Assembly (NCBI GenBank): GCA_964230195.1
Contig: CAXRGH010000066.1
Span: forward strand, 1 to 25,007
DNA length: 25,007 nucleotides
Reading direction: 5' to 3'
From: CAXRGH01 sp964230195
GTDB taxonomy: Bacteria > Pseudomonadota > Gammaproteobacteria > Enterobacterales > Alteromonadaceae
Part shown: positions 1 through 8,368 of the stretch, piece by piece
How the letters are laid out: each line of letters begins with the position of its first letter
Numbering within the stretch: position 1 is the first letter of the stretch
Notes under the pieces: model-generated
Databases searched by the model: none
The model's input: only the letters and a program-made list of their open reading frames with translations
Told to the model about the DNA's origin: nothing
Made by a program: the position numbers and the translations under genes

Positions 1-15
1 ACGCTCTTCCGATCT
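1..15. other. Illumina sequencing adapter remnant at contig end
   Basis: The first 15 bases, ACGCTCTTCCGATCT, are identical to the 3' end of the standard Illumina universal adapter (which ends CACGACGCTCTTCCGATCT). They are untrimmed adapter joined to genomic DNA, so real sequence starts at about base 16. The TonB receptor frame happens to stay open through them, so an automatic gene call would append five artefactual residues (RSEER). Confidence 0.95.
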
Positions 16-2520
16 TGGACGGTTATCAAACAAGTTCTGAGCACCAACAGATAGCTTCAAGTTATCATCAAACATGTATGAGAACTCAGCGTCAACTGTG
101 GTTTCTGCAGATGGGTTGAATGCACCGCTAGGATCATCCAAGTGGAACTCCCAGTAATCGCCGTGATAATTTACACGGTATACTGCTGACAAATCATCGC
201 TGTAGCTTTGATTGATAGTGAAGGTACCACGTTCCTCTGGTAAGTTAGCTTCTAACTGACCAATACGCGTTGCGCTAAGCGGGTTAGCTGCATCGGTACG
301 CGTTACGATTGTATTGTTGAAGTTCATTGCTAATGAAAGCTTAGTATCAATTCCTGCAACGTCTAAGCTGTAGTTCGCAACAATATCAACACCCTTTGTT
401 TCAGTGTCAAAGTTGTTTGTGTAGTACTTAACAGACGTGAAGCTAGACGCATCAGCAACACCTGCAGCTTGCAAGCTAGTGATGTCCTCAGCAGTCAATG
501 TGTACTGATCACCAATCGCCAAACGGTCAGTCACTTCGATGCTGTAGAAGTCAACCGTTACGTATAGGCCATTGTCAAACTCACCAACAACACCAAAGCT
601 CAAGTTAGTTGACTCTTCTGGCTCAAGCGGTACCGCACCTTTCAATTGAGCAACAGGGTTGCTAGGTGAAAGAGTTGCTTGGTCCGCCAAGACACCATTA
701 GTAAATGCTGTTGTTACGTTGATAACGTTGTTCTGGCCAGTAGTTGGGGCTTTAAACCCAGTGCTGAATGCACCACGAAGTGCAACTTCGTCAGTCACCT
801 GATAACGACCTGTCAACTTGTAGTTCATTGTACCACCAAAGTCACTGAAGTCTTCGTAACGAAGAGCACCAGAAACCATAAGGTCGTCACTTACGTCGTA
901 TTCAGCGTCAACATAAGCAGCTACGTTAGTACGTGTCCATTCGCCGGCAGCACTTGGCTGGAAGCCAGGGAAACCGTTCGAACCAATACCAAAACCTTGT
1001 TCTGCATAATCACCAATCTTAGACGCTAAGTGATCAACTAGACGTTGTTCAAACGTCTCGGAACGCCACTCAAGACCCCACGCTAAGCTGTAGTTGTCAT
1101 ACATCTTAGAGAAGTCAGCATTCACGTTACGGTCAGATTGAACAGCAGTACCTGGCTTAAATGCCATTGGCGTTTCTGGACCTAAAGAAGGGTTGATGGT
1201 TTGGCTAATCGCGTACTCCACTTTAGAAGTACCGAAACTAACACTCACATCATAGTTCCACTCAGTGTCAGTTACACCGCGTAAACCAGCAGCAAACGCA
1301 GTATCCGTTACTTTTGCACCAAACTGAGGGTTAAAACCACCTGGAAGGATTTCGTTGAACACGAAACAGTTTTGTCCGTAGGCGTCATCTGCAGCAAACG
1401 CAGCAAACGCAGCGTCATCCAATACATTGTCATCAACGATTGGTAACACACCACACTCAATACCTTGGCCCAAACCGTCACGGTCTAGTACTTTGATTGA
1501 GCTTACATCACCGTCAGGATCAACAACGTACTCGCCGTCAACCATGCTAAGTGTTGGACCAGTGAAGACACCACCACGAGAGTGCGGGTTACGGAAGAAG
1601 AATCCACCTTCCACATCACGCTTTGCTAAGTTAGTAAATGCGTAAAGCTCTTGATCATTACCCAAGTCAAGACCGAAGTTACCAGACAATTTAAAGTCAC
1701 TCTTAACTTCTGGTGTACCCCAGATCTGTGCAGCATCCTTGTCCCAAGTTACATTGCTGACTGCTGTGTTACCAGCGTCAATTAATGCTTGAGCATCTGG
1801 ACGTTGAACTGAACGACTTGTTGGGTCTTGCTCACGATATTCCATCGCAAAGTTAGCAAAACCATCGTTTCCTAATGGAAGACCAACGTTGCCTTGTACT
1901 TGGAAGGTATCACCGTCACCTTCCATGAAGCTACCATAGCGAGCTTCAAGGAAGCCACCTTCGTCTGAGTCGTTAAGTACGAAGTTAACAACACCAGCGA
2001 TAGCATCAGAACCGTACTGTGCGGCAGCGCCATCACGAAGTACTTCAATTTGCTTAAGTGCTGCAGATGGGATTGCACTGATGTCTGGGCCTTGTGCACC
2101 ATCAGCTAGACCACCACCCAAGAAAGAGATAACTGCTGAACGGTGGCGACGCTTACCGTTCACAAGAATCAATGTATGGTCAGGAGACATGCCACGCAGG
2201 TTAAATGGACGAACCAAAGTAGCAGCATCACTGATAGGTTGGTCGTTTACCATTAATGAAGGAACGACATTCTTCATCATGTTAAGAATGTCTGTATCAC
2301 CTTGGCTTGCAAGCTCGTCAGCACCGATGATATCGAGCGGTACCGATGACTCACCTACTGAACGAGGTGCTGCACGTGTACCAACAACGGCAATTTGCTC
2401 AACCAATTCGTTTGCGCCGTCTGCTGGGGCTTCTTGAGCGGCAACAGATAGCGATGCAGTTAAAGCAGATGCAAGCACAAGCTTGATACTGCTAGACACT
2501 GGATTCAATGTTGTTTTCAT
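16..2520 (-). CDS. TonB-dependent outer-membrane receptor, C-terminus missing
   Basis: This is a large TonB-dependent receptor that imports an unidentified ligand across the outer membrane using TonB/ExbBD energy. Translation from the ATG at 2520 gives MKTTLNPVSSSIK and a hydrophobic stretch ending SLSVAA-QE, a signal peptide cut near residue 28. A TonB-box-like EQIAVVGTR follows at about 41-49. A plug domain comes next (PFNLRGMSPDHTLILVNGKR, then EVLRDGAAAQYGSDAIAGVV), then a long beta-barrel with typical late motifs (ALRGAFSTGFKAP; GAQNLFDNRP). About 835 codons are genomic. The final barrel strands, the terminal aromatic residue and the stop are absent because the contig ends at the adapter. 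A GGAAG ribosome site precedes the ATG. No Fur box was seen upstream, so iron-complex uptake is not established; the start resembles many Alteromonadales receptors of unknown substrate. Confidence 0.93.
1391..1412. repeat. Short tandem 9-bp repeat inside the TonB receptor
   Basis: GCAGCAAAC occurs at 1391-1399 and 1400-1408 and is followed by a partial copy. On the coding (minus) strand it gives an AAFAAFAA run in a predicted extracellular loop region of the receptor. Being a multiple of three, it would change loop length without shifting the frame. Confidence 0.7.
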
Positions 2521-2685
2521 ATTTGCTTCCTAATGTTTAAATCAAATCTGATTTTTTAAACGATAGTTTTTGTTGTAATTATGACGAGGCTATCACCCTC
2601 GTGTAGTTAATTGAACTTCCTCTGCATTGAAAGAGTCAACTCAACTCATCATACCTTACTGCGTTATCTCAAAATATCAACAGTG

Positions 2686-2728
2686 AAAACCGTAAAAATA
2701 GAATATTTTATTCAGTTTTTACGGTTTT
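2686..2728. repeat. Perfect 13-bp inverted repeat, possible operator or hairpin
   Basis: AAAACCGTAAAAA (2686-2698) is the exact reverse complement of TTTTTACGGTTTT (2716-2728). The 17-base interval continues the pairing: after two non-Watson-Crick positions, GAATA (2701-2705) pairs with TATTC (2709-2713) around a TTT loop. The element lies between the divergent receptor and rimO promoters. It could be a regulator-binding palindrome or a hairpin in a leader RNA. There is no run of U beyond the stem, so it is not a standard terminator for either gene. Confidence 0.75.
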
Positions 2729-2888
2729 ATGGAAAATATCGAGAGATTTATTGCGCTAAAAAAGCAATTCAGCACGTTCTGCTAACAAAATGTATACATA
2801 TTACGGGCGGTCAAAACTCAATTGACGAAATAGTCACATCACCCGCGAGACTCTATTGGCGACTAATGCATAATATCTTGGGGTCATG

Positions 2889-2894
2889 TATAAT
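2889..2894 (+). promoter_or_regulatory. rimO promoter -10 box
   Basis: A perfect TATAAT lies 55 bases before the rimO start, which predicts a leader of roughly 48 nucleotides. No good -35 hexamer sits at 16-18 bases upstream (ATGCAT occupies the 17-bp position). Confidence 0.6.
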
Positions 2895-2949
2895 CTGCGC
2901 AATGATTTTTTGCTCCAGATCGGAACACATTAGAAAGCGGTGACCCATT

Positions 2950-4386
2950 ATGACTGTCCAACAGTTTAATCCAAAACAAACGACGACATTAACAACGCCT
3001 GAAAAGGTGCTACAGGAACAATCTTCAAATGAATCGTCAGCCCATCACTCTGGCGCATCGAAAGTCGGATTTGTGAGTCTCGGCTGTCCTAAAAACCTTG
3101 TGGATTCTGAGCGTATTTTGACACAATTGCGGACAGAAGGTTACGATGTTGTACCCACCTATAATGATGCTGAATTGGTCATTGTAAATACCTGCGGATT
3201 TATTGATTCTGCCGTACAAGAATCATTAGACACCATCGGCGAGGCGTTGACCGAAAACGGTAAAGTGATTGTAACGGGCTGCTTAGGTGTCAAAGAAGAT
3301 GAGATTCGGGAAGTTCATCCAAATGTATTAGCCGTCACTGGACCGCATGCTTATGAAAATGTGTTGGAACAAGTGCACGAACATTTAGACAAGCCTAATC
3401 ACAATCCGTACCAAGATTTAGTCCCAGATCACGGTGTAAAATTGACTCCCAAGCATTATGCCTATCTAAAAATTTCAGATGGTTGTAATCACAGATGTAG
3501 CTTTTGTATCATTCCATCCATGCGGGGCGATCTCGTTAGCAGAGACATTGGAAGCATTCTTGACGAGGCAAAACGACTCAAAGCCGCCGGCGTGAAGGAA
3601 ATTCTCGTCATATCCCAAGACACCAGCGCCTATGGCGTTGATGTAAAATACAAAACAGGATTCTGGGATGGTATGCCAGTAAAGTCCAACATGCTCGGTC
3701 TTTGTCAGCAACTTGCCCAGCTGGGGTTATGGGTTCGATTACATTACGTGTATCCCTACCCATCCGTAGATAAAGTGATCCCCTTGATGGCCGAAGGTAA
3801 AATACTCCCCTACCTTGATATTCCATTCCAACATGCAAACCGCCGCATTTTAAAGTTGATGAAACGTCCGGCTGCTGCCGAGAAAACCTTGGAGCGTATC
3901 AAAGCATGGCGCGAAATCTGTCCTGACTTGGTTATCCGCTCAACGTTTATTGTCGGTTTTCCGGGCGAAACAGAAGAAGAGTTTCAAGAATTACTGGATT
4001 GGCTAGAGGAAGCACAACTAGACCGAGTTGGTGCGTTTGCTTATAGCCCTGTCGAAGGTGCGACAGCGAATGAACTTCCAGATCCAGTACCTGAAGAGAT
4101 CAAGCAAGAGCGCCTTCAGCGCTTCATGGCGGTTGCTGCACGCATCAGTGAGAAAAAGCTGATGAGTCGAGTGGGCCAGGAGATGTATGTAATTGTGGAC
4201 GAGATAGGCGAACAAGGTGCTATCGCCAGAAGTTATGCTGATGCGCCTGAGATTGATGGCAATATTATCATTGGTGGCGAGTTTGATTTGAATCCGGGAG
4301 ATCAAGTGTGGGTAAGCGTTGAGTTTGCTAACGAACATGATTTGTTTGCAACTTTGGTGGATGACGAGGAAGAACTGACTGATTAA
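2950..4386 (+). CDS. rimO: Ribosomal protein S12 methylthiotransferase RimO
   Basis: RimO is a radical-SAM enzyme with two 4Fe-4S clusters that adds a methylthio group to the conserved aspartate of ribosomal protein S12. The 478-residue product has the methylthiotransferase N-domain (FVSLGCPKNLVDSERIL at 41-57; cluster cysteines C46, C82, C111). The radical-SAM CxxxCxxC motif is at C179, C183 and C186 in SDGCNHRCSFC. A TRAM-type C-terminal domain spans about 400-470. The LGCPKNLVDSE and NTCGFIDSA signatures separate RimO from MiaB. About 37 polar residues precede the conserved core, a low-complexity extension that I recall in related genera. The ATG at 2950 follows an AGCGGTG-type ribosome site. 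It stands alone, convergent with the iron transporter operon. Confidence 0.97.
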   Translation: MTVQQFNPKQTTTLTTPEKVLQEQSSNESSAHHSGASKVGFVSLGCPKNLVDSERILTQLRTEGYDVVPTYNDAELVIVNTCGFIDSAVQESLDTIGEALTENGKVIVTGCLGVKEDEIREVHPNVLAVTGPHAYENVLEQVHEHLDKPNHNPYQDLVPDHGVKLTPKHYAYLKISDGCNHRCSFCIIPSMRGDLVSRDIGSILDEAKRLKAAGVKEILVISQDTSAYGVDVKYKTGFWDGMPVKSNMLGLCQQLAQLGLWVRLHYVYPYPSVDKVIPLMAEGKILPYLDIPFQHANRRILKLMKRPAAAEKTLERIKAWREICPDLVIRSTFIVGFPGETEEEFQELLDWLEEAQLDRVGAFAYSPVEGATANELPDPVPEEIKQERLQRFMAVAARISEKKLMSRVGQEMYVIVDEIGEQGAIARSYADAPEIDGNIIIGGEFDLNPGDQVWVSVEFANEHDLFATLVDDEEELTD

Positions 4387-4422
4387 CCGAGTTTCTCCTT
4401 TTAGGGAAAAAACGCCCAAGTT

Positions 4423-4458
4423 GTTCAGGGCAGTCGCTTTTCACTTGATGCCCTGAAC
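4423..4458. terminator. Convergent terminator hairpin, rimO / fbpC
   Basis: A perfect 10-bp stem, GTTCAGGGCA (4423-4432) and TGCCCTGAAC (4449-4458), with a 16-base loop, sits between the convergent stops. A T-rich stretch (ATTGTTATTT) follows on the plus strand. On the minus strand a six-T run follows after about ten bases. It probably ends both transcripts. Confidence 0.65.
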
Positions 4459-4481
4459 ATTGTTATTTAATCTATTCTAGG

Positions 4482-5564
4482 CTACTTCAGCCGGTAGCCA
4501 TCGTCACCAAAACTAAGGATTGCTTTTCTGCAAATCGTTGCGACCACTTGTTCACCTTGATGCCAGTCTGGCGAGCCACTGAGTACACAACGTAGCGCCC
4601 TCCCCTCAAGATCTCCTAAGGTGTACTCGGTGAAACCACCACGAAAAACCATGCTCTTAATCGTCATTTCAAATGACACGCTATCCACGCTTCCGTTTAC
4701 CATGCTTGAACTCAGTGAGATAGCGTGAGGACTAAAGGCCATAATTCCCCCTTTTTGAGTTATCTCATCTTGGACAAGCCTGCTTTTAAGGCCGGAATCA
4801 ACTGCAGGCTTGGATTGGGACGACGGGTCCATTGACGCCACTGGCAACACATTAAATTGACCAACAAAACGAGCAACAAACAAATTAGCCGGGCTTTGAT
4901 ACAAAGATTCCGGAGAGCCATGTTGTTGCAGTTTCCCCTGCTCCATTAAGGCAACCGTATCACATACTGTAAACGCCTCTGACTGATCATGAGTCACCAT
5001 CAAGGCTGTCACGCCCGCCTGTTTTAAGATGCTACGCAGTTGCACCGCCAGTGAGCTTCTTAGTTCCGCATCAAGGTTTGAAAACGGTTCATCCAGCAGA
5101 AGAATATCGGGCTCTGTTGCAAGTGCTCGGGCAATCGCTACCCGTTGCTGTTGGCCACCTGAAAGAGACTGAATAAAGCGAGATTCCGTACCATCTAAGC
5201 CTACCAAAGCCAGTAATTGCTGGCAGCGTTCTAACTGCACAGATTTGGGTAAATGGCGGATACCAAACACGACATTATCTTTAACGTTTAAATGTGGGAA
5301 TAGCGCATAGTCTTGAAAAACGACGGCAACACCACGTTTTTCTGGAGCTACCGAGTTTTGGCAATTGGCTACCAATTGACCTCGCAATTCAATACTACCC
5401 TGACTTGGTGTTTCGAAGCCTGCGATACACCGTAACAACGAAGTTTTACCGCTCCCCGAGGGGCCCAACAAACAAGCAATCTCACCAATTTCAAGCGACA
5501 AAGAAAAATCTTGCACGGCTGAAAAATCGCCGTATCGTATACTAACATTGTGAAGCGATAACAC
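4482..5564 (-). CDS. fbpC: Iron(III) ABC transporter ATP-binding protein
   Basis: This is the cytoplasmic ATPase that drives the ferric-iron importer encoded with the two genes before it. The 360-residue protein shows Walker A GPSGSGKT (34-41), Q-loop Q84, signature LSGGQ (134-138), Walker B ILLLDEP (154-160) and switch histidine H192. A C-terminal TOBE-like domain spans about 285-355, as in FbpC and related CUT1/ferric ATPases. The start is GTG at 5564 and overlaps the fbpB TAG stop by one base (TAGTG), with GGAGG placed upstream, so translational coupling is likely. Operon context with an iron-binding FbpA-like protein and a Fur box favours iron over sulfate, thiosulfate or polyamine, whose ATPases are similar. 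Confidence 0.92.
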   Translation of the reverse strand: MLSLHNVSIRYGDFSAVQDFSLSLEIGEIACLLGPSGSGKTSLLRCIAGFETPSQGSIELRGQLVANCQNSVAPEKRGVAVVFQDYALFPHLNVKDNVVFGIRHLPKSVQLERCQQLLALVGLDGTESRFIQSLSGGQQQRVAIARALATEPDILLLDEPFSNLDAELRSSLAVQLRSILKQAGVTALMVTHDQSEAFTVCDTVALMEQGKLQQHGSPESLYQSPANLFVARFVGQFNVLPVASMDPSSQSKPAVDSGLKSRLVQDEITQKGGIMAFSPHAISLSSSMVNGSVDSVSFEMTIKSMVFRGGFTEYTLGDLEGRALRCVLSGSPDWHQGEQVVATICRKAILSFGDDGYRLK

Positions 5565-7183
5565 TAAGAAGTCCTCCGTGGCTGGTAACTTTTATCAATG
5601 TGATATGCCAATAATATAACCGGTAGTAACCCAACCACAACGATACTCAACGAGGGTAATGCTGCATCTGCTAAACGCTCATCCGAGGCGAGTTCAAAAG
5701 CTCGCACCGCAAGTGTATTAAAATCAAAGGGACGCATAATTAAGGTGGCGGGAAGCTCTTTTAAAACATCAACAAATACCAGCAACATAGCACTTAACAC
5801 ACTGCCTTTAATCAATGGTATGTGGACACTCTGTAATCGTTGTAGTGGCGAATACCCCATGGTTTGCGCAGCCATATCCATGTTTATTGTCACTCGTCCT
5901 AGCCCCGTTTCTACGTTATGTATTGCGACAGCTAGAAAGCGGACTAAATACGCAAACACTAATGCAAATAGACTGCCGGATAGTAACAAACCGACCTCTA
6001 ATCCAAGGGTATCATTTAGCCAGTAATCGGTCCGAGTCAAGGCTATCATGGCACCAACGGCAATGACTGTTCCTGGAAAGGCATACCCCATGACAGAGAG
6101 TTGAGCCAATAGCTTCAATCCGACGTGAGTTGACAGCCGACGAGCATAAGCAATGATGATTGCCACCAGCACAATGACCAGCATAGCAGCAACCGCGAGG
6201 GTCACGGTATTCAATATCAGGCTCAAAAACTCAGGCCACTCTTGTGAATTTAGCCGTTGAAATATCCAAATGAGCATTTGTCCAACCGGTATAAAAAATC
6301 CAGCGCTTACCACGCACAAGAGGAATACTAACGTCCAAAACTGCCCAGAGCGAGACAAATGAAGTAAAGCGCGACGAGTATGGTTGTCTCCAGTTGCCAC
6401 CGAAAGATGGCGTCTTGATCTTTGCTCAAGCAGCAATACGACTAAAACCACGACACTTAACAGCAGGGATAACTGCGCTGCCACCTGTTCATTACCTAAG
6501 CCAAACCACGTGCGATAAATACCCGTTGTAAACGTGGATATGCCAAAATACTGTACCGTACCATAATCAGCAAGAGCCTCCATCATTACCAACGCGGCAC
6601 CTGTGACAATGGCTGGTTTCGCTAGGGGAAGTGCAACGCAGAAAAAATATCGCCAGCGCTGATATCCCATGGTTTGCGCTGCTTCTTTCAACGTATCAGA
6701 TTGCTCTGAAAACGCACTTCGTGCCAACACAAAAATATAAGGATAAAGGACCAAAGACATCATTATGATGGCTCCAGGCAAAGAACGGACGTTAGGAAAC
6801 CAATACTCACCAACAGAGACATCAAATACGGACTGTATTGTTGATTGCACCGGGCCTGAAGAGTCCAGAATACCCGTATATGTATAGGCAATGATGTAGG
6901 CAGGCATTGCCAATGGCATCAAGACTAACCATTGCCAGACACGTCTACCGGGCAGATGATACTGAGTTAACACCCAAGCCGCAGGAATTGCTAATAAGCA
7001 AGCTCCGAGCCCAACGCCGAGTGTTAATCCAAGTGAATTTAAAACATAGTCTAGCAACACATGTTGATAAAGATGTTGCCAGGTTTCAGGATCCCAGTGA
7101 CCTAGATTAAGAAGCAACGCAATCAGGGGGAGCAAAACTAAGCCTGCTAACATGCAGGCTACGATAGGGAGAGTTTTAGGCAT
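5564..7183 (-). CDS. fbpB: Iron(III) ABC transporter fused permease
   Basis: This is the inner-membrane channel of the ferric-iron importer. The 539-residue protein is two permease halves fused in tandem, the usual FbpB/SfuB arrangement. Each half has about six hydrophobic segments and a cytoplasmic EAA-type loop: EAAQTMGYQRWRYFFCVALP in the first half and DMAAQTMGYSPLQRLQSVHI in the second. Both loops carry the same AAQTMGY core, which points to internal duplication. The ATG at 7183 is 33 bases after the fbpA stop, and the stop overlaps the fbpC start by one base. The three genes are therefore almost certainly co-transcribed. Length is normal for the family (about 500-550 residues). Confidence 0.92.
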   Translation of the reverse strand: MPKTLPIVACMLAGLVLLPLIALLLNLGHWDPETWQHLYQHVLLDYVLNSLGLTLGVGLGACLLAIPAAWVLTQYHLPGRRVWQWLVLMPLAMPAYIIAYTYTGILDSSGPVQSTIQSVFDVSVGEYWFPNVRSLPGAIIMMSLVLYPYIFVLARSAFSEQSDTLKEAAQTMGYQRWRYFFCVALPLAKPAIVTGAALVMMEALADYGTVQYFGISTFTTGIYRTWFGLGNEQVAAQLSLLLSVVVLVVLLLEQRSRRHLSVATGDNHTRRALLHLSRSGQFWTLVFLLCVVSAGFFIPVGQMLIWIFQRLNSQEWPEFLSLILNTVTLAVAAMLVIVLVAIIIAYARRLSTHVGLKLLAQLSVMGYAFPGTVIAVGAMIALTRTDYWLNDTLGLEVGLLLSGSLFALVFAYLVRFLAVAIHNVETGLGRVTINMDMAAQTMGYSPLQRLQSVHIPLIKGSVLSAMLLVFVDVLKELPATLIMRPFDFNTLAVRAFELASDERLADAALPSLSIVVVGLLPVILLAYHIDKSYQPRRTS

Positions 7184-7216
7184 CTAGCTGGCCACCTGCT
7201 AATTAGTGCTCGCGTG

Positions 7217-8236
7217 CTATTTCCAGCCTGCTTTATCCATTAACTTAACGGCTTGGGCATTTCGTTCACCTACCGTCTCAAGTGCTATCTTTTGCGCTTT
7301 GAAATCACCGTATGACATCAATGCAGGACTCCAAGGCACATCGCCAACAATCGGATATTCCTGATTATCTTGGGCATACCACTGTTGTGCTTTTTTAGTC
7401 AGCATATACTCGATAAGGGCTTGAGCATTCTCTTTATTGCGAGCGTACCGACTAATGGCAGCACCAGAAATATTAATATGTGCGCCATCACCTGATTGGT
7501 CTGGCCACAAAACACTGACTTGCTTGGCGATATCTGATGTAGCCTTGTCCGCATCCACTGCCATACCGGCCAAATAGTAGGTATTGGCAACCGCAATATC
7601 ACATTCGCCTGCTACCAAGGCTTTGATTTGGTCACGATCCCCACCTTGAGGACTACGAGCAAAATTTTTGACAAACCGGGAAGCCCATTCCAGTACTTTT
7701 GCTTCTCCGTACTGCTCAATCATGGCAGCAACCATTGATTGGTTATAAATATTGGACGATGAACGGATACATACTCTGCCTTTCCACTCTGGCTTTGCCA
7801 AATCAAATAAACTGCTTAGTTGGCTTACATCGGTTTTGTCAGCAAGGTACATCATCGGTCTTGCACGTGTCGTTAGCGCAATCCAGTGCCCGTCTGAGTC
7901 GATGAATCGCTTCGAAACCATCTCAGTTACACTATTTATATCCATGGATTGCAGAAGTCCCATCGATTTAGCACGATGCAGTCGCCCGACATCTGTTGTG
8001 ATGAGAAGGTCTGCTTTACCGTACTTTCCTTCTCTTGCCATTCGCGTCAGCAACAGATCGGCTTTACCAGTGACTAAATTGACCTTAATCCCAGTGTCTT
8101 CGGTAAACGCGTTTAACAGTGGTTTGATTAATGCTTCACTACGAGCTGAATATACATTAACTTGATTAGCTTGCACGGAGGCGGAGAATAATAATACTAG
8201 TGATAATACCCGTAAAAAGGCGAATCGAGTGAACAT
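7217..8236 (-). CDS. fbpA: Iron(III) ABC transporter periplasmic binding protein
   Basis: This periplasmic protein binds ferric ion and delivers it to the FbpBC importer. I place the start at the ATG at 8236, giving 339 residues, because AAGGA lies 6-7 bases upstream and the product then begins with a classic signal peptide (MFTRFAFLRVLSLVLLF, cut after SVQA). A longer in-frame start at 8308 would add 24 residues translated through the promoter and Fur box, so it is rejected. The mature protein opens VNVYSARSEALIKPLL, typical of ferric-binding class proteins. It also has the paired iron-ligand tyrosines in NTYYLAGM, and PQGGDRDQIKALVAGECDIA, as in FbpA/FutA. First gene of an fbpA-fbpB-fbpC operon. 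Confidence 0.93.
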   Translation of the reverse strand: MFTRFAFLRVLSLVLLFSASVQANQVNVYSARSEALIKPLLNAFTEDTGIKVNLVTGKADLLLTRMAREGKYGKADLLITTDVGRLHRAKSMGLLQSMDINSVTEMVSKRFIDSDGHWIALTTRARPMMYLADKTDVSQLSSLFDLAKPEWKGRVCIRSSSNIYNQSMVAAMIEQYGEAKVLEWASRFVKNFARSPQGGDRDQIKALVAGECDIAVANTYYLAGMAVDADKATSDIAKQVSVLWPDQSGDGAHINISGAAISRYARNKENAQALIEYMLTKKAQQWYAQDNQEYPIVGDVPWSPALMSYGDFKAQKIALETVGERNAQAVKLMDKAGWK

Positions 8237-8276
8237 ATATATCCTTAAAGAAAGAAGGTAATCATTAATCCGAAGG

Positions 8277-8305
8277 AGAATACTCCAAATGATAATCATT
8301 CTCAA
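8277..8305 (-). promoter_or_regulatory. fbpA promoter with embedded Fur box
   Basis: On the minus strand, TTGAGA (8300-8305) and TATTCT (8277-8282) are separated by exactly 17 bases, a plausible sigma-70 promoter. Bases 8285-8303 match 15 of 19 positions of the Fur consensus GATAATGATAATCATTATC, including an unbroken 13-base core from 8288 to 8300. The box fills the spacer, so iron-loaded Fur would block RNA polymerase and repress the iron transporter when iron is plentiful. Confidence 0.8.
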
Positions 8306-8368
8306 CAACTTTAATGAAAAACTTCACATCACTACTGATGATAAAATAGTAATGTCTTTGATACCGGA

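Larger units (their letters stand above)
2521..2949. other. Divergent intergenic region, TonB receptor / rimO
   Basis: These 429 bases separate the divergent receptor and rimO genes and hold no convincing gene. They contain a 6-bp inverted repeat (ACGAGG at 2584-2589, CCTCGT at 2597-2602) in the receptor leader and a weak minus-strand promoter candidate (TTGACT at 2634-2639, 18-bp spacer, TTCAAT). They also contain a strong AT-rich inverted repeat (2686-2728) and the rimO -10 box, listed separately. A 110-codon open frame at 2611-2943 (+) has a TTG start and no recognisable features and is treated as spurious. Confidence 0.7.

Noticed and set aside
679..2437. Several plus-strand open frames (72-118 codons) in the first 2.5 kb
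   Set aside because: They are antisense to a clear TonB receptor reading frame and have no protein-like features.
2917..2925. AGATCGGAA, resembling the start of the Illumina read-through adapter
   Set aside because: Only nine bases match, which is plausible by chance in 25 kb. The flanks are continuous with a rimO promoter and ribosome site, so there is no sign of a chimeric join.
2611..2943. 110-codon open frame (+) between the TonB receptor and rimO
   Set aside because: It has a TTG start, an atypical composition and no family features, and it runs through the inverted repeat and the rimO -10 box.
8257..8270. Second Fur-like motif (TAATCATTA) downstream of the fbpA -10 box
   Set aside because: It has only a short core match without the flanking repeat, so it is too weak to call.
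7217..8308. Longer fbpA product starting at 8308
   Set aside because: The extra 24 residues would cover the Fur box and promoter and hide the signal peptide; the ATG at 8236 has a good ribosome site.
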